This document shows positions 36,060 through 44,172 of a stretch of DNA of 64,000 nt, piece by piece (positions within the stretch are counted from its first letter, which is position 1; each line of letters starts with the position of its first letter). Source of the stretch: Sulfurimonas paralvinellae (GTDB lineage Bacteria > Campylobacterota > Campylobacteria > Campylobacterales > Sulfurimonadaceae); assembly GCF_014905135.1 (NCBI RefSeq), contig NZ_CP041406.1:1860001-1924000 (forward strand), read 5' to 3'. The notes under the pieces were generated by a model. The model made no database searches, was not told where the DNA came from, and saw only the letters and a program-made list of their open reading frames with translations. A program made the position numbers and the translations under genes.

Positions 36060-36296
36060 ATGATAATAGATAATTCCATACAACACATAAAAAATGCACT
36101 CAAAGATTTAGACGATGAAGTGCAGAAAATCCTCTTAGACTGGGGCATTCCCCTCAATGAAAAAGACAATCTCATGCTGCCTATTTTACAGCAGAAAAAA
36201 GTCCTCACGCAGACATTGGAAGACCTTGAGTACCTAAAAGCACACCCGCCAAAACCTAATCAGCCTTGCGGCATTTCGAAATACAGAGATGATTAA
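36060..36296 (+). CDS. Small conserved-looking hypothetical protein, probably leaderless
   Basis: Seventy-eight residues from ATG 36060 (a TTG six bases earlier is also in frame). The protein is helical and acidic in the first half (HIKNALKDLDDEVQKILLDWG), with a proline-rich segment (AHPPKPNQPCGIS) near the C-terminus. No family is recognised. It is divergent from rpmI and precedes the SRP RNA gene by about 35 bases. The -10 TATACT at 36048-36053 suggests transcription begins at the ATG itself. Confidence 0.65.
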   Translation: MIIDNSIQHIKNALKDLDDEVQKILLDWGIPLNEKDNLMLPILQQKKVLTQTLEDLEYLKAHPPKPNQPCGISKYRDD

Positions 36297-36319
36297 GCCT
36301 AGTCTTAAGCTAAATCGAC

Positions 36320-36325
36320 TATAAT
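36320..36325 (+). promoter_or_regulatory. -10 box of the SRP RNA gene
   Basis: TATAAT, seven bases before the predicted 5' end of the RNA at 36331-36332. Confidence 0.7.
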
Positions 36326-36330
36326 TTCAC

Positions 36331-36438
36331 CGCTTCTCTTTAGACCTGTGCAATGGGTTTGTGAGTTAACGTGTCAGGGTAGGAATACAGCAGCACGACT
36401 TACTTGCTCATGTGCCGCAGCCATCTGGAGGGGAGCAC
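36331..36438 (+). ncRNA. ffs: Signal recognition particle 4.5S-type RNA
   Basis: The conserved apical domain is seen as GTCAGGGTAGGAATACAGCAG (here cited in part: GTCAGG, then GGAA, then CAGCAG), the Ffh M-domain binding site with its asymmetric loop. The ends GCTTCTC (36332-36338) and GAGGGGAGC-type 3' bases (to 36436) can pair over seven positions with wobbles, closing a hairpin of about 105 bases. A -10 box lies just upstream. Exact ends are estimates. Confidence 0.88.
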
Positions 36439-36463
36439 CTTCAAAATAATAAAAAGAGAAACT

Positions 36464-37003
36464 ATGCTCTACATAGTAAGCGCTCTCAAACCAGAAGCTC
36501 AAGCCTTCGTCGATCACTACAAACTCAAAAAATCAAAACTGAATAATTTTACAATTTTTTCCAATTACAACATCAGGCTTATAATCTCAGGCATGGGAGT
36601 AGAAAATGCCCGTCTTGCAACACAGACGCTCATCAACAATTTTGATATCACCGATGATGACACCTACCTCAATACAGGTATCTGCGGTGCCTCACGCAGC
36701 TATACAATTGGCGAGCTCATAGAGTGCGGCGGCGTAAATTACAATGGAATTGACCATATTTTTCAAGAGAATAGACCAATTATCAGCTGCGTAAGCGAAG
36801 AGGTTGCTACACCATCATATGAACTAGCAGATATGGAAAGTTACGGCTTTTACGATGCCGTTATCCATAACCCTGCCATCAAACAGTTTCATATCATCAA
36901 AGTCGTAAGTGACCATTTTGAGCCGCAAAAAGTAGGTAAAGAAGAGACAAAATCACTTCTTTTTAATGTTATTGATGATATAAATAAGATTATTAACTTT
37001 TAG
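36464..37003 (+). CDS. Nucleoside phosphorylase/hydrolase-superfamily protein (short)
   Basis: Started at ATG 36464; the frame extends into the SRP RNA and earlier starts are rejected. The 179-residue protein shows the purine nucleoside phosphorylase fold: IISGMGVENARLATQTLI (about 44-61), LNTGICGASRSYTIGEL (about 71-87) and ADMESYGFYDA (about 123-133), where the Met-Glu pair binds the ribose as in MTA/SAH nucleosidases. It is about 50 residues shorter than the usual family member. It lies 7 bases before the NagZ-amidase gene, so it probably shares the operon; its substrate is unknown. Confidence 0.78.
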   Translation: MLYIVSALKPEAQAFVDHYKLKKSKLNNFTIFSNYNIRLIISGMGVENARLATQTLINNFDITDDDTYLNTGICGASRSYTIGELIECGGVNYNGIDHIFQENRPIISCVSEEVATPSYELADMESYGFYDAVIHNPAIKQFHIIKVVSDHFEPQKVGKEETKSLLFNVIDDINKIINF

Positions 37004-37010
37004 GATATCT

Positions 37011-38696
37011 ATGAAAATCTTTTTACTTCTTTTTACTTTTTTCTTCACACTTCACGCAACTCAAAATATCAACGATACAGAGCTTAAAAAGATGATAGGA
37101 CGGATGCTTATTGTCGGCTTCGATGAGCAGTTCGTCGATGAAAACTCACAAATCGTTAAAGATATAGAGTGTTATGACCTCGGCGGTGTCATTCTCTTTG
37201 ACAGATTTTACAACGATAGAAACAAAACAAAGAACATCAGCTCACCCGAGCAGCTGCGTGAGCTTACAAAAGAGCTGCAAAGCTTCTCACGCAAACCACT
37301 CTTTATCGCCGTTGATCAAGAGGGCGGCAGAGTTGCACGGCTCAAACCAAAGTACGGCTTTTTAAAAATAGCTTCTGCCAAAGTACTTGGCTCGCTCCCT
37401 GTTAAGTTTGCACAAGAGGCTTATGCAAAAAATACCAAAATGCTGCACGAATGCGGCATAAATATGAACTTCGCACCGGTAGTTGATTTAGCCGTCAATC
37501 CGAAGAACAAAGTTATTTTTGCTCTTGAACGCTCGTATTCAAATGAGCCGAAAAAAGTCGCCAAATATGCAGGCATTATGATAGATGCACAGACAAAAAC
37601 AAATATCATCTCCGTTTTAAAGCATTTTCCGGGGCACGGCTCTTCGCTTGGTGATTCGCACAAAGGTTTTGTTGATATTACAGACACATGGAGCAAAAAA
37701 GAGCTGGAGCCTTACAAAATTCTCCTGCGTGAGGGCAAAGCCGATGCCATAATGACGGCGCATGTCTTCAACCGCCATTTCGATGAAAAATACCCGGCAA
37801 CCCTCTCACGCAAAATAAACACATATCTTCTACGTAAGCAGCTCGGATTTAGAGGTGTCATCATTAGTGACGATATGCAGATGAAAGCTATCTCTGCCGA
37901 GTATTCTTTGAAAGAAGCAACAACATTAGCCATCAATTCAGGAGTGGACATACTACTCTTTGGCAATCAGCTCGCTCATAATTCTGTAGAGGAGATTGTA
38001 AATACCATCTTCACACAGGTCAAAAATGGTGCAATTCCACTTGAGCGCATCCAAGAAGCCGACAGACACATAGAAAATCTTCATACGAAACAATCCATCA
38101 TTCAAAAGCCCATCATCTTCACGCAAAAACGCATAGATATGACAAAAGCTTACATCAAAAAACATTATGGCATTGATGCAAAAGACATTACGATAAAGCC
38201 TAAAATCATTGTACTTCACTGGACAGCAGAGCCTGACTTCAATGACAGTTTCAAGCGTCTATACCCCGAAAAACTCTTCTCAGACAGAAAAGACATCGCA
38301 GCGGCTTCGCTATTAAATGTCTCCGCTCATTTTTTGGTTGCACGTGATGGAACTATCTACCAGCTTATGCCAGATAACTGGATGGCACGCCATGTCATCG
38401 GTCTGAACCACTCCAGTATAGGGGTAGAAAATGTCGGCGGTGAAGACAACAAAAAAGAGGACCTGACTCCCGCTCAAATTCGTGCAAATATCCGTCTTGT
38501 CAAATATCTTAAAGCAAAATATCCAAGCATCGACTATCTCATCGGACATCTGGAGTACAGAGAGATGGAAAAAAATCCGCTCTGGCTGGAGAGGGACAAA
38601 GGTTACAGAACGAAAAAAGCCGATCCTGGAGCAAAATTTATGAAAGCGGTGCGTGAGGGCGTGAGCGATCTTCATCTTAAAATGCCAAATGAATAG
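37011..38696 (+). CDS. Exported beta-N-acetylglucosaminidase (GH3, NagZ-type) fused to N-acetylmuramoyl-L-alanine amidase
   Basis: A 561-residue two-enzyme protein. A signal peptide (MKIFLLLFTFFFTLHA) is followed by a GH3 domain (about 20-365): VDQEGGRVARL near 102-112, the NagZ catalytic loop KHFPGHGSSLGDSH near 203-216 with the Asp/His pair, and the nucleophile in IISDDMQMKAI near 284-294. The C-terminal part (about 395-550) is an amidase_2/AmpD-like zinc amidase: VLHWTAEPD, HVIGLNHSSIGVENVGG, IGHLEY and KADPGAKF provide the His/Glu/His/Asp set. The fusion would release GlcNAc and cut the peptide from MurNAc. Because of the signal it should act in the periplasm, unlike cytosolic NagZ and AmpD of enterobacteria. 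It heads an overlapping salvage operon. Confidence 0.9.
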   Translation: MKIFLLLFTFFFTLHATQNINDTELKKMIGRMLIVGFDEQFVDENSQIVKDIECYDLGGVILFDRFYNDRNKTKNISSPEQLRELTKELQSFSRKPLFIAVDQEGGRVARLKPKYGFLKIASAKVLGSLPVKFAQEAYAKNTKMLHECGINMNFAPVVDLAVNPKNKVIFALERSYSNEPKKVAKYAGIMIDAQTKTNIISVLKHFPGHGSSLGDSHKGFVDITDTWSKKELEPYKILLREGKADAIMTAHVFNRHFDEKYPATLSRKINTYLLRKQLGFRGVIISDDMQMKAISAEYSLKEATTLAINSGVDILLFGNQLAHNSVEEIVNTIFTQVKNGAIPLERIQEADRHIENLHTKQSIIQKPIIFTQKRIDMTKAYIKKHYGIDAKDITIKPKIIVLHWTAEPDFNDSFKRLYPEKLFSDRKDIAAASLLNVSAHFLVARDGTIYQLMPDNWMARHVIGLNHSSIGVENVGGEDNKKEDLTPAQIRANIRLVKYLKAKYPSIDYLIGHLEYREMEKNPLWLERDKGYRTKKADPGAKFMKAVREGVSDLHLKMPNE

Positions 38697-40161
38697 TGCT
38701 TTTTCAACGCTCGACTGGTTTGTATTTTTAACCTATTTTCTCATACTTGCCATCTCTTCCTATCTTTTTTCACAATTTAGCGTCAAATCCTCACGCGACT
38801 ACTTTACTGCCTCAAACTCCATGCCGCTATTGGCCGTTGCCGTCTCCATCGTTGCGACCAGCCAGTCGGCCGCCACCTTTTTAGGTGCTCCCGAGTTTTC
38901 TTACGCTCACAACTTCACATTCATCGGCTTTTATATCTCCGCTCTTTTAGCCGTTGTTTTCATCGCCAAATATTTTGTACCGAAATTTTATGAGATGCAA
39001 GCCGTAACCGTTTATGAACTTTTAGAAAAACGCTACGGAGCAAGAGCAAAAAGAAATGCCGGTATTATGTTTCTGCTAGGGCGTATTATGGCAAGTGGAG
39101 CGAGGCTCTACATCGGAGCATTGGCGGTCAGTATGATCCTCTTTTTAGACATCGGCTTTTGGCATATGCTGCTCTCCATTAGTATTCTCGTCATCGGCGC
39201 ACTACTTTACACCTACTTCGGCGGTATCAAGTCTATCATCTTCTCAGATGTCATTCAGGCTGTCACCTATGTCGGTGCAGGTATTTTGGTATTTTGGTAT
39301 CTCTACACTTCTCTGCACGGTGTGGACATCATGGCAGTTTTACATAAAGCCGGGAAATTAAAAATAATTGACACCTCTTTGAACGGCAAATTTAGCATCC
39401 CTGCGCTGCTAAGCGGCTGGCTGCTTTTAAACATCGCCGCTTTCGGTCTCGATCAGGATATGGCACAGCGAATGCTCAGCTGTAAGAATAAAGAAGACGC
39501 ATCACGTTCACTTATTCTCTCCATCATCATTACCATTCCCATCGTTCTGCTCTTTTTAGGCATTGGCGCGCTTTTGTATGTGCATTATCAGACAATACCC
39601 CTCACGCAGAGCTTCAAAGGTGAGAGCATCACCATCTTTATGTACTATATCTTAAATGAGATGCCATCCGGTCTGCGCGGACTTGTAACCGTTGGTGCCA
39701 TTGCCGCAGCCCTCTCAAGTACCAACTCGGTGCTTGGTGCTATGGCTTCGGTTGCGGTGGAAGATATGTATAGACCATGGAAATTAAAAAAAGAGCCACA
39801 GACAACAGAGCAGCACTTTTTGCAAGCCTCACGCAGAACCGTACTCTTTTTTGCTTTTGTTCTGACACTTATGGCAGTGGTGAGTTACTTTTGGCAGCAA
39901 AACAGTGACACTTCACTTATCGGCTTTGCTCTTGGGATCATGGCCTTTGCCTATGCCGGACTTTTAGGTGTTTTCTTCTCAGCCATCTTTACAAAAAGAG
40001 GCGGCACTGCTCTTGTTCCCTATGCCCTCATCGGAGGCTTTCTCACTGTTTTAGCGCTGCAGCCTTACATCTTTGGAGTGAGCATAGGATTTGCTTGGCA
40101 GATAGTTATAGGCACAATTGTATCTTTTACAATTATGCAGTTAGGAAAATCTTATGGCTAA
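38689..40161 (+). CDS. Sodium:solute symporter (SSS family), candidate amino-sugar importer
   Basis: A 490-residue membrane protein with about 13 helices. SSS hallmarks include the FTASNSMPLLAVAVSIVATSQSAATFLGAPEF region in helices 2-3 (cited in part: SIVATSQSAATFLG), a YFGGIKSIIFSDVIQ loop near 180-194 and GLRGLVTVGAIAAALSSTNSVLG near 330-352 with the Na2-site serines. Relatives carry sugars, sialic acid, proline and others. It overlaps the NagZ-amidase gene by 8 bases and the next gene by 8, so it belongs to the operon; anhydro-MurNAc or a related muropeptide sugar is the obvious candidate substrate, by context only. No AmpG-type permease is in the window. Confidence 0.88.
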   Translation: MNSAFSTLDWFVFLTYFLILAISSYLFSQFSVKSSRDYFTASNSMPLLAVAVSIVATSQSAATFLGAPEFSYAHNFTFIGFYISALLAVVFIAKYFVPKFYEMQAVTVYELLEKRYGARAKRNAGIMFLLGRIMASGARLYIGALAVSMILFLDIGFWHMLLSISILVIGALLYTYFGGIKSIIFSDVIQAVTYVGAGILVFWYLYTSLHGVDIMAVLHKAGKLKIIDTSLNGKFSIPALLSGWLLLNIAAFGLDQDMAQRMLSCKNKEDASRSLILSIIITIPIVLLFLGIGALLYVHYQTIPLTQSFKGESITIFMYYILNEMPSGLRGLVTVGAIAAALSSTNSVLGAMASVAVEDMYRPWKLKKEPQTTEQHFLQASRRTVLFFAFVLTLMAVVSYFWQQNSDTSLIGFALGIMAFAYAGLLGVFFSAIFTKRGGTALVPYALIGGFLTVLALQPYIFGVSIGFAWQIVIGTIVSFTIMQLGKSYG

Positions 40162-40510
40162 AAAACGAAAACATCAGGAAGACAAAGAAGCGAAAGTACA
40201 AAAACTTCAAGAGCACAAAGAGAAGACGAAATGGTTTTGGTGGGAAGATGATGTGCTTGTCTTCAATATTTTAGGCAAGCCCTCGGCAAAACTGACAAAA
40301 ATCGGAAAACCCTTTGGAAATCAGCTCAAGATCTCTGTAGCAGCCGCACCCGTCAACGGAAAAGCAACCGACCATCTTGTAAAATTTCTGGCAAAAGAGT
40401 TCGATGTAAAAATAAGAGATATTGAAGTGGTTTTTGGCAGAATGAATGTAAATAAGCAGCTGCGTGTAAAAGCACCAAACAAACTGCCTTCTGTATTTAA
40501 AGAGAGATAA
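40154..40510 (+). CDS. DUF167/YggU-family protein
   Basis: A 118-residue protein: a lysine-rich N-terminus (residues 1-30), then the DUF167 core with ISVAAAPVNGKATDHLVKFLAKEFDVKIRDIEVVFG (read in parts: AAPVNGKATDHLV and DIEVVFG). The family is widespread and of unknown function. Its placement inside the salvage operon, overlapping the symporter gene and 1 base from anmK, may be incidental or may hint at a role. Confidence 0.85.
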   Translation: MAKKRKHQEDKEAKVQKLQEHKEKTKWFWWEDDVLVFNILGKPSAKLTKIGKPFGNQLKISVAAAPVNGKATDHLVKFLAKEFDVKIRDIEVVFGRMNVNKQLRVKAPNKLPSVFKER

Positions 40511-40511
40511 A

Positions 40512-41600
40512 ATGAATGAATATTACATTGGCGTTATGAGTGGAACAAGTCTTGACGGTGTTGATGTTGCTTTGTGTGAAATTGATGCAGCTTCCTGTCG
40601 GCTTATTGCCTCTTATGAACACCCTTTTGAAAAAGAGTTAAAAAGTAAGATTTTAGAGGCAATCACTCATGCTGTCACACTCAAAACCATCGGTGAGCTT
40701 GATGTAAAACTCGGAGTGCTTTTTAGCGATGCCGTCAATGCACTGCTTACGCACCATCCCGAGCTGCGTGAGAAGATTAAAGCCATTGGTCTGCACGGGC
40801 AGACACTCTGGCATGAGCCAACATCTCCCTACCCTTTTTCTATGCAGTTTGGAAATGCCAATGAGGTTGTCGCTCGTACCGGCATAGATGTCATCAGCGA
40901 TTTTCGCGGTGCAGACATTGCAAACGGCGGAGAAGGCGCGCCGTTCGCACCTGCTTTTCATCAGGAGATATTTAAAAATCTCGGTGAGAAAATTGCCGTT
41001 GTGAATATCGGAGGCATAGCAAACATCAGCTGCCTCGGTGATGAACTGCTCGGTTGGGACATTGGCTGCGGTAATGTTTTGATGGACGGTTTCATCAGCC
41101 TCACGCAGAATAAACCCTACGACAAAAATGGCGATTTTGCACGCAGCGGCGAGCTTAATATGGATCTGCTTCAAACGATGCTGCGGGATGATTACTTTGC
41201 AAAAATACCGCCAAAGAGTACGGGACGTGAGTATTTTAACAGCGAGTGGCTGCAGAACTATTTACAAGATTTTCAAAGCCTGCGTGAGGCAGATATGCAG
41301 CGAACACTACTGGAACTGACCACTGTAACCATTGCCAACGAAGCCAACCGTCTTGGGGTACGTGAGCTTATCATCTGCGGCGGCGGAGCAAAGAACGGCT
41401 TTTTGATGGAGCGTCTTGAAAAACTCTGCCGTGCCGAGGTCAAAACAAGTGATAAATATGGCGTGAGCAGTGATTTTCTTGAGGCAATGATATTTGCCTG
41501 GCTCGCTTACAAACGCATTCACAAAGAAGCAATCAATCTCAAATCTGTTACCGGTGCAAAGAAAAATGCCATCTTAGGAGCCCATTATGCAGCAAATTAA
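40512..41600 (+). CDS. anmK: Anhydro-N-acetylmuramic acid kinase
   Basis: A 362-residue kinase of the ASKHA fold. YIGVMSGTSLDGVDVALCEID at the N-terminus is diagnostic (cited in part: MSGTSLDGVD, residues 9-18), IGLHGQTLWHEP near 93-104, ISDFRGADIANGGEGAPFAP near 130-149 and INIGGIANIS-type segment VVNIGGIANISCL near 164-176 complete the family pattern. It opens the 1,6-anhydro ring of anhydro-MurNAc while phosphorylating O6, producing MurNAc-6-phosphate in the cytosol. It overlaps amgK by 14 bases. Confidence 0.96.
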   Translation: MNEYYIGVMSGTSLDGVDVALCEIDAASCRLIASYEHPFEKELKSKILEAITHAVTLKTIGELDVKLGVLFSDAVNALLTHHPELREKIKAIGLHGQTLWHEPTSPYPFSMQFGNANEVVARTGIDVISDFRGADIANGGEGAPFAPAFHQEIFKNLGEKIAVVNIGGIANISCLGDELLGWDIGCGNVLMDGFISLTQNKPYDKNGDFARSGELNMDLLQTMLRDDYFAKIPPKSTGREYFNSEWLQNYLQDFQSLREADMQRTLLELTTVTIANEANRLGVRELIICGGGAKNGFLMERLEKLCRAEVKTSDKYGVSSDFLEAMIFAWLAYKRIHKEAINLKSVTGAKKNAILGAHYAAN

Positions 41601-42528
41601 AAAGTTTTTACAAACAACACCTTACAGAGATTATGAACTCTCGATAGCTTCTGCCGATGCAAGCTTTCGAAAATATTACCGCCTCACGCAGGGAGACAAA
41701 ACTCTTCTTCTCATGGACAGCTCTTTAGAAAAAGAGTCACTCAAGCCTTTTTTGGATGTCACGCAGAGGCTTTTACAAGTTGGGGTTGCTGTACCAAAGA
41801 TCTATGAGCAGAATTTAGAACTCGGTTACCTCATCATCGAGGATTTCGGCAACACGCATCTGCTGAATGTTTTAAATGAAGACAATTTCAAAACACTCTA
41901 CAAAGAGGCCATAGATGAAATAGTCACGATGCAAAAAGCAGATGCAGAGGGTCTGCCGCTCTATGACAAAGCCTTTTTACATTTTGAGATGGATTTGATG
42001 CAGGAGTGGTATCTGCAAAAACATCTCTCATGTAGCCTCACGCAGGAGCAAAAAGAGCTTTTGAGAGCTTCACTGAACACTATTTCTGATGTTGTTCTCA
42101 CTCAGCCCCAAGGTATTTTCGTTCATCGTGACTATCACTCACGCAACATTATGGTGCGCGCAGATAATTCGCTTGGTATTATTGACTATCAGGATGCTAT
42201 GAGCGGGGTGCTTACCTATGATCTGGTATCACTTTTAAAAGACTGCTACATTACCTTTGACAGAGAGAGTGTTCTTGAGCTTGTGCTTTACTTTAAAGAG
42301 CAGATCGGTTCAGATGCAAGCGATGAGCAGTTCATCAAATGGTTCGATTTTATGGGGATGCAGCGACACATCAAAGTGCTTGGCATCTTTTCACGGCTCT
42401 TTTTACGTGACGGCAAAGACGGTTATCTTAAAGATATTCCGCTGACCCTTGCCTACACGCTTGAGAGTGCCAAAATGTATGATGAAACAAAAGCACTGGC
42501 ACAACTGCTTGAAGAACTCACGCAGTGA
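41587..42528 (+). CDS. amgK: N-acetylmuramate/N-acetylglucosamine kinase AmgK
   Basis: A 313-residue aminoglycoside-phosphotransferase-fold kinase. The catalytic loop FVHRDYHSRNIMV (about 177-189) and the metal-binding IIDYQDAMSGVLTYDLVSLL (about 198-217) match the AmgK family, which phosphorylates C1 of MurNAc (and GlcNAc). SADASFRKYYRLT near the N-terminus (about 18-30) is also typical. Gene order directly before murU is the same partnership as in Pseudomonas. The stop overlaps the GTG start of murU. Confidence 0.93.
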   Translation: MQQIKKFLQTTPYRDYELSIASADASFRKYYRLTQGDKTLLLMDSSLEKESLKPFLDVTQRLLQVGVAVPKIYEQNLELGYLIIEDFGNTHLLNVLNEDNFKTLYKEAIDEIVTMQKADAEGLPLYDKAFLHFEMDLMQEWYLQKHLSCSLTQEQKELLRASLNTISDVVLTQPQGIFVHRDYHSRNIMVRADNSLGIIDYQDAMSGVLTYDLVSLLKDCYITFDRESVLELVLYFKEQIGSDASDEQFIKWFDFMGMQRHIKVLGIFSRLFLRDGKDGYLKDIPLTLAYTLESAKMYDETKALAQLLEELTQ

Positions 42529-43184
42529 AGGCACTGATACTGGCAGCCGGCCGCGGAGAGCGTATGCGACCGCTTACCGACATTTTGCCAAAACCGCTTC
42601 TTGAGGTCGGCGGCAAGCCGCTTATCGTCTGGCATCTTGAGAGACTCTCACACAGCGGCTTTAAAGAGGTCGTTATCAATATCGCCCATTTAGGTTACAA
42701 GATTCCCGAAGCTTTGGGAGACGGCTCACGCTGGGGAGTCAAGATAAGCTATTCCGATGAGCAGGAAAGCGGTGCCCTTGAATCTCTCGGCGGCATTGTC
42801 AAGGCTCTGCCGCTTTTGGGAGATGAACCTTTTTTAGTCGTTAACGGCGATGTTTTTTGCGACTACCCATTCAATGCCGATTTTGATTTGGGAAATAAGC
42901 TTGCTCATCTCATTCTCGTACCCAATCCACCACATAACGAAAAAGGTGATTTTGGCTTAGAGGGCTCTTTAATTTGTAATAAAAGTGCCAGCATGTTCAC
43001 TTTTTCAGGAATAGGATACTATAATCCGAAAATATTCAAAGATATCACACCGATAAAAGCTCCTTTGGCACCACTCCTGCGCAAGTTGATAGAGAAAAAA
43101 GAGATTTCAGGAGAACTTTACAAAGGCATTTGGCACGATATCGGCACTCCCCAAAGGTTGAACAAGATAAATGAAAATTTTTAG
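42525..43184 (+). CDS. murU: N-acetylmuramate alpha-1-phosphate uridylyltransferase MurU
   Basis: A 219-residue sugar nucleotidyltransferase starting at GTG 42525 (GTGA overlap with amgK). The opening KALILAAGRGERMRPLTD (about 2-19) with LPKPLLEVGGKPLI is the nucleotide-binding signature; VVNGDVFCDYPF near 105-116 carries the metal-binding aspartate and WHDIGTPQRL near 204-213 closes the active site. It makes UDP-MurNAc from MurNAc-1-phosphate, bypassing MurA and MurB, and in Pseudomonas this route confers tolerance of fosfomycin. Confidence 0.93.
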   Translation: MKALILAAGRGERMRPLTDILPKPLLEVGGKPLIVWHLERLSHSGFKEVVINIAHLGYKIPEALGDGSRWGVKISYSDEQESGALESLGGIVKALPLLGDEPFLVVNGDVFCDYPFNADFDLGNKLAHLILVPNPPHNEKGDFGLEGSLICNKSASMFTFSGIGYYNPKIFKDITPIKAPLAPLLRKLIEKKEISGELYKGIWHDIGTPQRLNKINENF

Positions 43185-44172
43185 CATACTCTTTTTACTC
43201 ATACTCACAACACAGCTCTTTGCAAAATACAGCTATAACAATTGTACTTTTAAAAATCCACACTACACAGAAATATGCAAAGAAGTCGTCAAACACGGAG
43301 TTTCTTATAAATATGCCAATCAGTTTCTCCTCTCTTACTTTAAAACACAAAAGTATGATGAGATCACATGGAAATATATCCAGCCTTCAAAGATCAAATA
43401 CCATAGAAAAAAAGAGCGTCAGGCAAACAATGTACTTGTGAAATTTGTCCCAAAAATGGTTGCCAATTTGCAGGAGTATAAACACGCATATGATCTGGCA
43501 GAACTAAAATATGGCGTCAACAGAGAGATAATTGCCGCAATTTTGCTCAAGGAGACCAAGCTCGGCAAAATAAAACCGACACATGATGCCTTCATTGTTT
43601 TCAATACCATCCTCACGCGGACCAAACCGAAAAGCTCACGTGAAAAATGGCTGCTGAACATGAGCAAGACAAATATGGCTTCCATTATCGAGCACTGTTA
43701 CAAAGAGGGAGTCAAACCTGAGCAATGCAATCTGCCAAGCTCCTACGCCGGAGCTGTTGGCATACCACAGTTCATGCCAAACTCTTTTATCTACACAGAC
43801 AGCTTTTACGGTAAAGTAGCGGACCTTACAAAGATGGAAGATGCCATATTATCGGCTGCAAAATTCTTACATAAAAAAGCAAAGTTTAATAAGCTCATAG
43901 ATTGGAATAAAATGCCTGATATTCAGAAAGTGGAGAGTGCCTGGTACGCTTTTGAGTTTGAAAACGAAAACTGTTCTTTCGTTCACGAAGAAAATAAGAA
44001 AACCGGGAAGAAATACCGCTGTTTCACTAAAGGAAAACCGGAACTCAACTATCTGCGTGAGTATGTCAAAAAGATCATGCGTTACAATAACTCTTCAAAC
44101 TACGCCATCGGCGTCATTCGGCTAGCCTATGAAGCACATAAGGCGTTGGCTAAACCTTCTCGCTCAAAATAA
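43171..44172 (+). CDS. Exported lytic murein transglycosylase (MltB/SLT_2 family)
   Basis: A 333-residue periplasmic enzyme with signal MKIFSILFLLILTTQLFA. The catalytic glutamate is in REIIAAILLKETKLGK (about residues 117-132) and the fold signature SSYAGAVGIPQFMPNSF at about 190-206. Lytic transglycosylases cut glycan strands leaving 1,6-anhydro-MurNAc ends, which is the substrate supply for the upstream NagZ-amidase and AnmK. No lipobox is seen. Overlaps murU by 14 bases; its end runs 23 bases into the convergent GAF gene. Confidence 0.9.
   Translation: MKIFSILFLLILTTQLFAKYSYNNCTFKNPHYTEICKEVVKHGVSYKYANQFLLSYFKTQKYDEITWKYIQPSKIKYHRKKERQANNVLVKFVPKMVANLQEYKHAYDLAELKYGVNREIIAAILLKETKLGKIKPTHDAFIVFNTILTRTKPKSSREKWLLNMSKTNMASIIEHCYKEGVKPEQCNLPSSYAGAVGIPQFMPNSFIYTDSFYGKVADLTKMEDAILSAAKFLHKKAKFNKLIDWNKMPDIQKVESAWYAFEFENENCSFVHEENKKTGKKYRCFTKGKPELNYLREYVKKIMRYNNSSNYAIGVIRLAYEAHKALAKPSRSK

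Noticed and set aside
36404-36463. Extended start of the nucleosidase-like gene
   Set aside because: The extension lies in the SRP RNA; the ATG at 36464 begins the family's conserved sequence.
43133-43150. TGGCACG...GC pattern resembling a sigma-54 promoter just before the lytic transglycosylase
   Set aside because: It encodes the conserved WHDIGTPQ motif of MurU, the -12 element reads CGGC rather than TTGC, and the genes overlap, so it is coincidence of coding sequence.
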